DNA from: RGIG7450 sp045577655 | Lineage (GTDB): Bacteria; Bacillota; Clostridia; RUG12999 | Direction: 5' to 3' | DNA: 63,657 nt | Assembly (NCBI GenBank): GCA_045577655.1 | Contig: JAZNIU010000003.1 | Coordinates: forward strand, 1-63,657 | In this document: positions 7,778 through 15,425 of the stretch, piece after piece | Position numbering within the stretch: the stretch's first letter is position 1 | Layout: each line of letters opens with the position of its first letter | Position numbers and translations under genes: made by a program | The notes under the pieces: model-generated | Seen by the model: only the letters and a program-made list of their open reading frames with translations | The model's database searches: none | Told to the model about the DNA's origin: nothing

Positions 7778-8209
7778 TTATTTTTCTTTTTTATTTATAT
7801 CACTTACTTCAACAAACCCGTCGGGAGTTTCAACAAGGTCGTGACGGTTAAGTAGAAATCTTCTCACACCAAAGAGAGCCGCAATGGCAATAACCGTGAT
7901 AAGATTTTCCCATGGAGCAACGTGTTCAACTATAAGCTGACGTGCCAGAGCAAAAGCTATAACCTCGATGATTGTTTCGGGAGTGTGTTTGCAAAGCATC
8001 TTAATAAGCTCGGCACCAATGGCCAGAATAATTGCATCATCAAGTATAATCATAAGCGAATCTGTGCCCGAAAAATTCTTGCCGAGTTCTATCAGATCAA
8101 CCACCATACCCACCGCAAAAAACAAAATGGACACCGCTACGATAACTGCGATTAAAAGCTCAAATATGTAACTCACTTCAAACATTTTTTCCTGAAGTTT
8201 TTTTCTCAT
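7778..8209 (-). CDS. PsiE-like integral membrane protein
   Basis: A 143-residue protein with four hydrophobic segments. The arrangement and the charged motif around ALIGAELIKML/ARQLIVEH-like residues (here AIGAELIKMLCKHTPE and ALARQLIVEH) resemble the phosphate-starvation-inducible PsiE family, whose function is poorly known. The ATG follows GGAGGG. It has its own promoter and precedes the GNAT gene. The family call is by resemblance only. Confidence 0.6.
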   Translation of the reverse strand: MRKKLQEKMFEVSYIFELLIAVIVAVSILFFAVGMVVDLIELGKNFSGTDSLMIILDDAIILAIGAELIKMLCKHTPETIIEVIAFALARQLIVEHVAPWENLITVIAIAALFGVRRFLLNRHDLVETPDGFVEVSDINKKEK

Positions 8210-8239
8210 AAAAATCCCTCCGCTTTCGCCATTTTTTTC

Positions 8240-8268
8240 ATTATACCATATTTTATGTCAAAAGTAAA
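8240..8268 (-). promoter_or_regulatory. Promoter for the PsiE-like/GNAT pair
   Basis: On the minus strand: TTTACT, 17 bp, TATAAT. The -35 box lies at the very end of the ECF fusion gene, so the downstream pair can be expressed apart from the cobalamin operon. Confidence 0.65.
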
Positions 8269-10726
8269 GATTATCAATCAGCCCGTATTTAATTTTTATT
8301 CTTTCAAGCTTGTCTATCATGGGCATCGATATAACCCACAGGAAAGAGGCGGTAGAAAACGCATGGATTAAATCAAAGGACAGCCCCGCGATGTAGGAAG
8401 ATAAAATCATCTCGGAGGTGATTTTGCTCTGCCACATAATAACTGATGCAGGGTTCATTATCCCGCCATATATAATAAAGGTTGCAATAAACCCGAAAAT
8501 ACAAAGAGACATTTTAGTCTTTCTGACAAATCCCTTTCTGAAAACAATTCCCGCAATAAACCCTATAATTCCAAAAGCAAACATCTGCCACGGTGCCCAC
8601 GGCCCCTGACCAAACAAAAAGTTTGAAACAAACCCCGTAACTGCGCCTACCAGAAACCCTGTTTCTCCTCCGAAACACACACCTGCAATTATCACAAGAG
8701 CCACAACGGGTTTAAACTGCGGAAGCATAAAAAACGCTGCTCTGCCAATGACCGCAATGGCACATAATACGCTTATCGCTATAAGCTCTCTTGCTTTTGG
8801 TTTTCTGGACTCAAACACCATTAGAAAGGGGACCATCGTTTCAAGAATGATGAGCAAACTTATAAAAAAATACTTTCTGTCCCCAAAAAAAGATATTCCG
8901 GCATAAATTGTAAATGGTATTAAAACCAGTATAAGAAGCGTTGCCATAAGTGTCCTTTTGGACAGTTTTTGTGTTTGCACCACATCAACATCAATTTCTT
9001 TTTTCGGTTTCTCCTCCCGTGGTTTTTGAAATTCCATCTTCCGATCTTTTCTTTCTCTTTTTTCTACCTTACCGCCACAAGCAAGTATAATGTCTTCCGC
9101 TAAAACTGCATCCGGAAGACAAGTTCTCGCCATTCGGTTTGCAGATGTGGTATAAAAATTCTTGCCCTTGAAAAACTCTCTCGGTCTGCCAACTGATGTA
9201 ACCTTGCCGTCAAACATAAGAGCGCATCTGTCAGCATACTGTGCACAAAATTCTATATCGTGCGACACCATAATAATTGTAACGCCGCTTGCTTTTAAAT
9301 CGGAAAGAATATCTGCAAATTCTTCTTTGAAGTGTGCATCCATTCCTTTTGTCGGCTCGTCAAGCAGCAGTATTTCAGGCTCCATAAGAAGCATTTTTGC
9401 AAGTGCAGCCCGTTGCTGTTCACCGCCTGATAAATCATAAGGATGACTTCCCAGAAGATGTTCAATTCTACAAAGTACAGCTATATTATATACCTTTTGT
9501 TCTTTTTCTTCTTTGGTAAGCTTTCTTTCTGACAAAATTTCCATCAAATCAAGATAGACCGTTTTCTTTACAAACACACTTTGCGGATTCTGTGGAAGAA
9601 CTCCCAAAAGTCCGTCATACAAATTTTTGATTTTCGAAATGGGTTGTCCTTTTACTTTAACTTCCCCTCTGTATGGTGTGTTAAGACCTGATATGAGCGA
9701 AAGTGCCGTTGTCTTTCCGGTGCCGTTACCACCAACAAGGCAAAACAACACGCCTTTATTGATACTCAAATCAAACCCCTTTATAACATCAGGTAAGTCC
9801 TTTTCATATCTGAACCATGCATCCTTAATTTCAACAACAGTTTCTCTGTCCTCTTGCAAAACATCTTTTGGAATAATATCAGGATTTAATGTATGCTCAT
9901 TTGAATATTTCTCAAGCCAATCTCTGCCATCTCTTACCGTTAAGGGACAAGATAGCGAGTTTTCCACTTGGCCGTGAACTCTCACAGGAGTGGGCAGAGA
10001 CTTATACATATCATGATTTTTTTCTTTCAATTTTCTGCCGACTTTTTCAGCAGCTTCGTCAATGATGATTTTGCCGCCGTCCATAACGATAACTCTGTCC
10101 GCCAAAGGGAAAGCATCTTCCAACCGATGTTCAGTGAGAATAATGGTTGTTCCAAGCTCGCGGTTAATCTTTTCAATCATTTTTAAAAACTCGGCAGAAG
10201 AAATAGGGTCAAGCTGGCTTGTAGGCTCGTCAAGTATAAGCACCGACGGCTGCATAACCATAACTGATGCAAGATTTAAAAGCTGTTTCTGCCCGCCTGA
10301 AAGCTCGTCAACATTTTTATAAAACCAGGACTGCAAACCGAAAAACGACGCCATTTCGGCCACTCTCGTTCTTATTTCATTCTGCCCCATTCCAAGACTT
10401 TCAAGTCCAAACGCAAGCTCGTGCCACACCTTGTCGGTCACAATCTGATTGTCGGCCGACTGCATTACAAAGCCAATTTCCGCCGCCTGTTCTTTAGCGT
10501 CACATTCCGCAAGAGGTTTGGCGCCGAAAAAGATATTCCCCTCTTTTTTCCCAAAAGGCGCAAGTGTTGATTTAAGCAGTCTTAAAAGAGTGGTCTTGCC
10601 GCATCCCGATTTGCCGCAGACAAGAACAAACTCCCCTTGCTTGACAGTAAAGTTTATATCTTGAAGTGCTTTATCCGTTCTGTTCGGATAAGTAAAACTT
10701 AAATTTTCGACCTTAAAGCTTTCCAT
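8258..10726 (-). CDS. ECF transporter: two ATPase domains fused to an S component (probable cobalamin uptake)
   Basis: A three-part fusion of about 822 residues. ATPase 1 (1-230) has Walker A GKSGCGKT at about 38-45 and signature LSGGQKQ. ATPase 2 (about 300-540) has GGNGTGKT and LSGGEQQR. A membrane S component (about 595-822) has some six hydrophobic segments and contains GQGPWAPWQMFAFG. In most ECF systems these are two or three separate proteins. The S domain resembles the CbrT-like cobalamin subunits, and the operon is headed by a cobalamin riboswitch, so vitamin B12 or a corrinoid is the likely cargo (inference). The start is chosen at ATG behind GGAGGTGAG; the gene overlaps the end of ecfT by 28 bp. 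Confidence 0.9.
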   Translation of the reverse strand: MESFKVENLSFTYPNRTDKALQDINFTVKQGEFVLVCGKSGCGKTTLLRLLKSTLAPFGKKEGNIFFGAKPLAECDAKEQAAEIGFVMQSADNQIVTDKVWHELAFGLESLGMGQNEIRTRVAEMASFFGLQSWFYKNVDELSGGQKQLLNLASVMVMQPSVLILDEPTSQLDPISSAEFLKMIEKINRELGTTIILTEHRLEDAFPLADRVIVMDGGKIIIDEAAEKVGRKLKEKNHDMYKSLPTPVRVHGQVENSLSCPLTVRDGRDWLEKYSNEHTLNPDIIPKDVLQEDRETVVEIKDAWFRYEKDLPDVIKGFDLSINKGVLFCLVGGNGTGKTTALSLISGLNTPYRGEVKVKGQPISKIKNLYDGLLGVLPQNPQSVFVKKTVYLDLMEILSERKLTKEEKEQKVYNIAVLCRIEHLLGSHPYDLSGGEQQRAALAKMLLMEPEILLLDEPTKGMDAHFKEEFADILSDLKASGVTIIMVSHDIEFCAQYADRCALMFDGKVTSVGRPREFFKGKNFYTTSANRMARTCLPDAVLAEDIILACGGKVEKRERKDRKMEFQKPREEKPKKEIDVDVVQTQKLSKRTLMATLLILVLIPFTIYAGISFFGDRKYFFISLLIILETMVPFLMVFESRKPKARELIAISVLCAIAVIGRAAFFMLPQFKPVVALVIIAGVCFGGETGFLVGAVTGFVSNFLFGQGPWAPWQMFAFGIIGFIAGIVFRKGFVRKTKMSLCIFGFIATFIIYGGIMNPASVIMWQSKITSEMILSSYIAGLSFDLIHAFSTASFLWVISMPMIDKLERIKIKYGLIDNLYF

Positions 10727-11586
10727 TTTCTCACCTCCCAAAGTTCAATTATTATAGGACATATACAAAGAAGCAAATATGATAAAAATACACTTATTCC
10801 AAAGACAGAAACATCTGCCCATTGTACAGACGGGAAGAAATTGAAATCTATTTCTCCCATTAAATTCCCCACAAATGTATATACACCCAAAAGTAAAATG
10901 CAAATAAGTGCCTTCCTGTCCCGTTTATCAAAAGTAAAAATCGAAAAGGAACTTCTACCGGGCAATCCATACCCGCGCGCCTTCATACTGTCTGCCGTTT
11001 CGATGGAATTTTCAAGCGCCCACGTTGTCATAACCGACAAAATATTAAGTCCGTTCTTTGCACGTTTGATAATGCTGCCGCCCGAAACATCACGCCCCAT
11101 ACATTTCTGTGCATTTGTCACCACTTTAAGCTGTGCCGCAAATCTTGGCACAAAACGAAGTGTCATGGAAAAAACAAGCGATATGGCGGGAATGATTTTG
11201 CCAAACAAATAGATGAACTTGTCGCTTGTCATAACCTCGTTGTAACAGGAGAAATGGCAGATAACGCTCGCTATCATCACAGCTGCGCACACTCCGTAAA
11301 TAATTGATTCAAGCGTCAGCGGATTTCCGCTTGGCAGATATCCTATAACAGTAACACCCTCGTGATTGAAAAGTGGGTTTATAAGCGCCATCGCAACCAC
11401 CATAGGAATCATATATATCAAGTTTATCTTAATTGCTTTTTTGCCTTTTAACATTACGGAATATGTAAAACCACAAGCAAGTGAAATACACAGGCACACC
11501 GGATGCATAAAAAAGCAGGAAAATCCAATTACAAATACAAAATATATAAAATTCACAATCGGATGGTAGGTTTTAAATTCGTTCAT
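10699..11586 (-). CDS. ecfT: ECF transporter transmembrane coupling subunit EcfT
   Basis: The membrane scaffold that couples the two ATPases to a substrate-binding S component. The 295 residues contain several hydrophobic segments and the EcfT coupling helices, including ENSIETADSMKARGYGLPGR, where the Ala-Arg-Gly motif contacts the ATPases. Its 3' end overlaps the ATPase-S fusion in another frame, consistent with assembly of one dedicated transporter. It follows the DUF4430 lipoprotein gene by 30 bp. Confidence 0.92.
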   Translation of the reverse strand: MNEFKTYHPIVNFIYFVFVIGFSCFFMHPVCLCISLACGFTYSVMLKGKKAIKINLIYMIPMVVAMALINPLFNHEGVTVIGYLPSGNPLTLESIIYGVCAAVMIASVICHFSCYNEVMTSDKFIYLFGKIIPAISLVFSMTLRFVPRFAAQLKVVTNAQKCMGRDVSGGSIIKRAKNGLNILSVMTTWALENSIETADSMKARGYGLPGRSSFSIFTFDKRDRKALICILLLGVYTFVGNLMGEIDFNFFPSVQWADVSVFGISVFLSYLLLCICPIIIELWEVRKWKALRSKI

Positions 11587-11616
11587 ATCATCTTTGCCTC
11601 TTTTTTCACGACATAA

Positions 11617-12246
11617 TCAGTCAATATCTTTGCCTAAATCACAAGTATATATAAATTCAATTTCATCCCCATTATTCAATATGTATTGTGAACATCCATA
11701 ACCGGGCACTTTCCCGTTCACTTTATATATCCACCCCGAAAGGTCTCCGCAATCGCGTTCATACAGATTTGAAATTCCTTTTATATACACTGTATTATAC
11801 ATCGGCACATTCACAAAATCAATATGTATACGTTTTTTCTTTAATTCTCGCGTTAAAACATTAAAAACACTTTCTCCCTCGTAAAAAACAATCCCTGTTT
11901 TAGAAAAAATTATTCCGTCTTGGGGCAGAATCTCTGCTTTCTCCTTACTGAGCTCATCTATTTTTTCTAAAGCGGTATCACATCTTACTGACAAGCTGCA
12001 CCCAACTATATTTTCCTCTGCCTCGTCAGTGTCGTTACTAATGTTTATTACATTCTCAATATTATCTGTTTCAGATTTTTCTGTTTCATAATCATCAACC
12101 TTTTCAACAACAGCATCCAACAAACTTTCGTCTGTAGAATGCGCTGTTATACCTGTTTCGGTATCTGCAGGAATGTTTACATTGTCACAAGAAATAACCG
12201 AAAGGGCTATAAGCAAACAAATAAATATAACTAATATTTTCTTCAT
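11617..12246 (-). CDS. DUF4430 (transcobalamin-like) lipoprotein
   Basis: A 209-residue predicted lipoprotein: a signal peptide ends in the lipobox VISC (Cys about residue 20), followed by an acidic, probably disordered linker to about residue 95. The C-terminal DUF4430 domain (about 105-209) carries the family hallmarks LSGWIYKVNGK and GCSQYILNNGDEIEF, ending YTCDLGKD. DUF4430 is related to the beta domain of mammalian transcobalamin and intrinsic factor. Beside ecfT, it is a good candidate for the membrane-tethered cobalamin receptor that hands cargo to the S component (inference). The start overlaps the preceding stop (ATGA). Confidence 0.88.
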   Translation of the reverse strand: MKKILVIFICLLIALSVISCDNVNIPADTETGITAHSTDESLLDAVVEKVDDYETEKSETDNIENVINISNDTDEAEENIVGCSLSVRCDTALEKIDELSKEKAEILPQDGIIFSKTGIVFYEGESVFNVLTRELKKKRIHIDFVNVPMYNTVYIKGISNLYERDCGDLSGWIYKVNGKVPGYGCSQYILNNGDEIEFIYTCDLGKDID

Positions 12247-14621
12247 AACAATTTTGCCCTGCCAAGCATATTATAAAGCATTTGAGCTACATCTGCTCTG
12301 GTTATCTCCTCTTTTGGTTTTACCTCCAAAGCACTTTTGTCTATTATTTCCTCGTTATAGCAAAATGCAAGTGCAGCCATTGCCCACTCGGATGTTTGTA
12401 TATAGTCAGAAAACTCAGCCAATGTGTTTCTTATTCCTGTCTCGCTTGTATCTTCTTTCATGCCACAAAGCTTGGCAGCTCTAAGAATCATTGTAACAGC
12501 TTCTTCTCGTGTAATTTTCCCGTACGGGTTAAATTCATTTTCTGATACGCCGTTAACTATGCCATATCCATAAGCCGTGTTAACATATCTGTTAAACCAG
12601 TCATCCTGTGCCACATCATCAAATGTCCCGCCAATCTTTTCCGGCAAACCTAATGATCTTACTACAATTGCAGCAAATTCAGCACGAGACATTGTTTCGT
12701 CAGGACAATAATTTTTTTCGGTTTTTCCATTTATAATTCCTCTTGCCGCAAGCTCTTCAATAGCTTTCTGCTGCTGATGACTCTCTAAATCCTCAAAAGA
12801 CTTTTCTTCAAAAATTATTGGCAGAATTTTTACATCCTCATTTTTACCAATTAAGCCCTGTGGACTTTTGTCGGCAACCTCCTGCTCTTCTTTTTCGTCA
12901 TTTTCTTTTTCAGTTTTCACACTTGACGAACCACCGCCTCCAGACGGAACATAAACAACTTCCCTTGTTGCTCTTGCCTCATTCATAGGACAGTCTTTAA
13001 AATCATAAGCCATTTTTCCGCTGCTTAGCAATTTCCAAGCCACAAGCCCCCTTAATCCCTGCTCTGTTCCAAAAGAATTGTCTGCAGGCAAAAAGCCATC
13101 AGCAGACTCATTGCTATACTTCATAAGCCCATCAATCAGAGTCTTTCCATCTTTTATAACGGTTTCAGGATCTACCTCAACAGCCGAAAGTCCAACTATT
13201 GCAAGACCTGTAGATGCAGCATTTCCCATTGACCCATCGCTGCCCTGAAATGCCTTTATAAGTTCTACCGTCTCGCCGATAATTTCTTCATCTGTATCAT
13301 AGTAAGGGGCAAGAGCACGAAGCATCGGTGCTGCTCCATCAATTCCCCATGTTGTGTCCTGCCAGGAATCTTTGCTTGCAATCGCAGCATCTAAAAGAAT
13401 TTCTATTATTTCCTGCGATGCATAATTTTCTCCCTGCTCGAGAGCAATTAAAACATACGGAAGTGTATATTCATAGTATGGTACCGCAACCGATTCCTCG
13501 TTAATAAGAGATGTGAGTTTTGCCACAATATCAAACCTAAGACCGCTTTTTTTATAAGTATTTTTCGCGTCATATCCTAACGCGCGAAGTGCAATAATAG
13601 ATTTTGCAAGATCCCCGTGCGAAACAGAACTATCGGCAAATTCAATTATCTTGTCAATACAATTTTGCTTTTGTGAAGCTGAAAAAGCATATTCACTTTC
13701 AGGATATATTTTTAGATAGTCAGAAAAATCTGCTGCAAACCAATAGAAATTCCCATCATTTACTATACTATCTGTAAGATATTTCTCCACGATATTATGC
13801 ATCTGCTCTTCCGGGTCTGCATGATTTAAATCAACTTCCGGCTCATCCGTAGGCGGAACAACGGGAATGTCTGTCGACGGGCTGTCATCATCACCTACTG
13901 TAATCAGACAGACGGGTGCTTCAATGGCAGTAACTGTTTCATCATTAACCAGCTTTGTTTTAACTGCTGAAACAACATATTCTCCATTTTCGTTAAAAAC
14001 AAGCGATGTTTTTCCATCTGCATCTGTAACATTTTCGGTCAGTGCTCCGTTTATGGTTACTACAGCATCTGTGCAAGCAACAAAGGATAATCCGGAAGCG
14101 GTATATTGGGCCTGTGACAATACTAAATCTACAGTTTCTCCTAATTGAACATTGACCTTGCTTCTGTCAAATCGTGTATAGACTTCCATATCCAAGCCGC
14201 CACTTTTATTTATGCAAAACTCTATACAGTCGCCATTCTCAATCTCATGGTTCGGACCATACACTTCTTCCTGTCCAAAATTCACCTGATACATAAAGTT
14301 TTTACTTGTATCGCCCCAAAATTTTGAAACACTTAGACCGTAATTGTCCATTTGTGTTTCATAACCGGTCAATCCTGATTCGAATAGGTTCTCGTGCACA
14401 TTTTTGAAAACATCATCCAGCACGTAACTATCTTTGCCTGAAAGTTCAACCAAAGTCATTGCAACAATACTGTCATTTTTATCCTTTATAAATTCTCCGT
14501 ATTTGCTTATTGTAACATATACACTAATTGTATTTTGCTCACTGTTCTCCGCAAGAACAACACTAAAAAGTGAAGCAAAAATCATCACTACGCTTAAAAT
14601 CAAAGATATAATTTTTTTCAT
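12243..14621 (-). CDS. Secreted SLH-anchored protein with DUF4430 and alpha/alpha-toroid domains (intrinsic-factor-like)
   Basis: A 792-residue surface protein. Signal peptide 1-24; DUF4430-like domain about 30-145 (YGLSVSKFWGD); an Ig-like beta domain about 150-243; a Pro/Asp-rich linker; an all-helical region of roughly 300 residues (about 270-575) with repeated helix pairs and GSDGSMGNAAST, resembling the prenyltransferase-type alpha/alpha toroid; a low-complexity linker with GGGGSSS; and S-layer-homology repeats (about 640-792; SRAEFAAIVVRSLGL, TREEAVTMILRAA, TRADVAQMLYNML). Intrinsic factor and transcobalamin are also made of an alpha toroid plus this beta domain, in the opposite order. 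With the riboswitch upstream, a role in capturing cobalamin at the cell wall is inferred. The ATG follows AAAGGAGGAAG. Confidence 0.88.
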   Translation of the reverse strand: MKKIISLILSVVMIFASLFSVVLAENSEQNTISVYVTISKYGEFIKDKNDSIVAMTLVELSGKDSYVLDDVFKNVHENLFESGLTGYETQMDNYGLSVSKFWGDTSKNFMYQVNFGQEEVYGPNHEIENGDCIEFCINKSGGLDMEVYTRFDRSKVNVQLGETVDLVLSQAQYTASGLSFVACTDAVVTINGALTENVTDADGKTSLVFNENGEYVVSAVKTKLVNDETVTAIEAPVCLITVGDDDSPSTDIPVVPPTDEPEVDLNHADPEEQMHNIVEKYLTDSIVNDGNFYWFAADFSDYLKIYPESEYAFSASQKQNCIDKIIEFADSSVSHGDLAKSIIALRALGYDAKNTYKKSGLRFDIVAKLTSLINEESVAVPYYEYTLPYVLIALEQGENYASQEIIEILLDAAIASKDSWQDTTWGIDGAAPMLRALAPYYDTDEEIIGETVELIKAFQGSDGSMGNAASTGLAIVGLSAVEVDPETVIKDGKTLIDGLMKYSNESADGFLPADNSFGTEQGLRGLVAWKLLSSGKMAYDFKDCPMNEARATREVVYVPSGGGGSSSVKTEKENDEKEEQEVADKSPQGLIGKNEDVKILPIIFEEKSFEDLESHQQQKAIEELAARGIINGKTEKNYCPDETMSRAEFAAIVVRSLGLPEKIGGTFDDVAQDDWFNRYVNTAYGYGIVNGVSENEFNPYGKITREEAVTMILRAAKLCGMKEDTSETGIRNTLAEFSDYIQTSEWAMAALAFCYNEEIIDKSALEVKPKEEITRADVAQMLYNMLGRAKLL

Positions 14622-14650
14622 TTTTCTTCCTCCTTTTTCTGCTTTGTTTT

Positions 14651-14761
14651 TTATTTTTCTTCACCTCCGCAACCGCAGGAAACAAAAAAACTGCGGCAAT
14701 TTTCCTTTTTGAAAATTACCACAGCTGAGTTTTTCTGTGATGAATCACAATTTGTTTGCAT
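14651..14761 (-). CDS. Possible 36-residue leader peptide overlapping the riboswitch terminator
   Basis: An open frame from ATG (14759-14761) to TAA (14651-14653) encodes 36 residues, beginning MQTNCDSSQKN and ending SCGCGGEEK, with four cysteines. It runs through the whole terminator hairpin and stops 29 bp before the SLH-protein start. The upstream AGAGGTAAGGG is a rather distant ribosome site. An open frame this short can arise by chance, so this is only a candidate. Confidence 0.2.
   Translation of the reverse strand: MQTNCDSSQKNSAVVIFKKENCRSFFVSCGCGGEEK
14684..14724 (-). terminator. Riboswitch expression-platform terminator
   Basis: On the minus strand CTGTGGTAATTTTC pairs with GAAAATTGCCGCAG (14 bp including two G-U pairs) and is followed by seven T. 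It lies between the cobalamin aptamer and the SLH-protein gene, so ligand-controlled premature termination is the likely mechanism. Confidence 0.82.
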
Positions 14762-14833
14762 AGAAAGATATGCCCTTACCTCTAAAAGATAAACGCAAAC
14801 AAAAACGCCATTCCTATGCAAATAAGCACGTAC

Positions 14834-15045
14834 GGAATAACATCAAAGCAGGTCTTGTGACTCGCGCCATATAGACAAAAGTTCGCATTTTTGCGCCCTG
14901 CCTTCTCAGTTTCCCAATGACTATCTTTCGATAACGGACGTAAAAACTTCGGCGCACACACCGACAGTTATCGCAGGGGATTCTCACCCCATTCCCTTTT
15001 CACCGACTATGCCCAACGCGGCATAACCGACACTCTGTGTGATTG
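14834..15045 (-). ncRNA. Cobalamin riboswitch
   Basis: On the minus strand the conserved blocks appear in order: AAAAGGGAATGGGGTGAGAA with TCCCCTGCGATAACTGT following, then ATTGGGAAACTGAGAAGGC, and near the 3' end CACAAGACCTGC (the B12-box region). These match the AdoCbl-riboswitch consensus in order and spacing. It lies between a promoter and a terminator in front of the SLH/DUF4430 and ECF genes. The ends are approximate. Confidence 0.9.
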
Positions 15046-15064
15046 TATTAAATTTTACCTGTTT

Positions 15065-15093
15065 ATTTTAACATATTTCTGCAAAAAAATCAA
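15065..15093 (-). promoter_or_regulatory. Promoter of the cobalamin-uptake operon
   Basis: On the minus strand: TTGATT, 17 bp, TAAAAT, 20-30 bp upstream of the riboswitch. Confidence 0.65.
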
Positions 15094-15114
15094 TAAGAAA
15101 TAATTTTATGAATT

Positions 15115-15144
15115 AAAAAAGCCCTGAAAATCAGGGCTTTAAAA
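15115..15144 (-). terminator. Terminator isolating guaA from the cobalamin operon
   Basis: Stem AAAGCCCTGA / TCAGGGCTTT with a 3-base loop, followed on the minus strand by six T. It is about 280 bp beyond the GMP synthase stop codon. Confidence 0.85.
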
Positions 15145-15155
15145 TTTAAGTTATA

Positions 15156-15228
15156 CTCGGCTTGCGGTACCCGATATTTGATTTCGCCGCTAAAGCATCT
15201 CATCCACTGTCGACCGCTGCGCAATAAA
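15156..15228. repeat. Degenerate 73-bp direct repeat, copy A
   Basis: Pairs with 15310-15382; about three-quarters of positions are identical without gaps (55 of 73 by eye). Both copies end CCGCTGCGCAATAAA. The open frame across the two copies has no recognisable protein character. Confidence 0.7.
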
Positions 15229-15266
15229 CAGTTTTACTACTTCTGCCGCAGGCAGCGCAAAATCAG

Positions 15267-15298
15267 AAAAACGCCGTTGCTTCTGCTTTGGCGTTTTT
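15267..15298. terminator. Terminator-like hairpin between the two repeat copies
   Basis: AAAAACGCC and GGCGTTTTT form a 9-bp stem around a 14-base loop, with a T-rich 3' side on either strand. Confidence 0.55.
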
Positions 15299-15309
15299 AT
15301 CTTAATGTA

Positions 15310-15382
15310 CCCGGCTTGCGATGCCCGATGTTTCATTTCGGCGTCAAGCCGCCTTATGCTCCATCTACCGCTGCGCAATAAA
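15310..15382. repeat. Degenerate 73-bp direct repeat, copy B
   Basis: Second copy of the element at 15156-15228. Its end merges into the inverted repeat beside the guaA stop codon. Confidence 0.7.
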
Positions 15383-15425
15383 ATTATTCACTTCACCGTC
15401 CACTGGACGCGTGAATAATTTTATT
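15377..15425. repeat. Perfect 15-bp inverted repeat over the guaA stop codon
   Basis: AATAAAATTATTCAC at 15377-15391 and GTGAATAATTTTATT at 15411-15425 are exact complements, with 19 bp between that contain GTCC/GGAC. It could be a first terminator of guaA or the end of a mobile repeat unit. Confidence 0.65.

Noticed and set aside
15190..15378. A 62-residue frame across the repeat block
   Set aside because: It runs through two copies of a degenerate DNA repeat, lacks a ribosome site and has a basic, low-information sequence.
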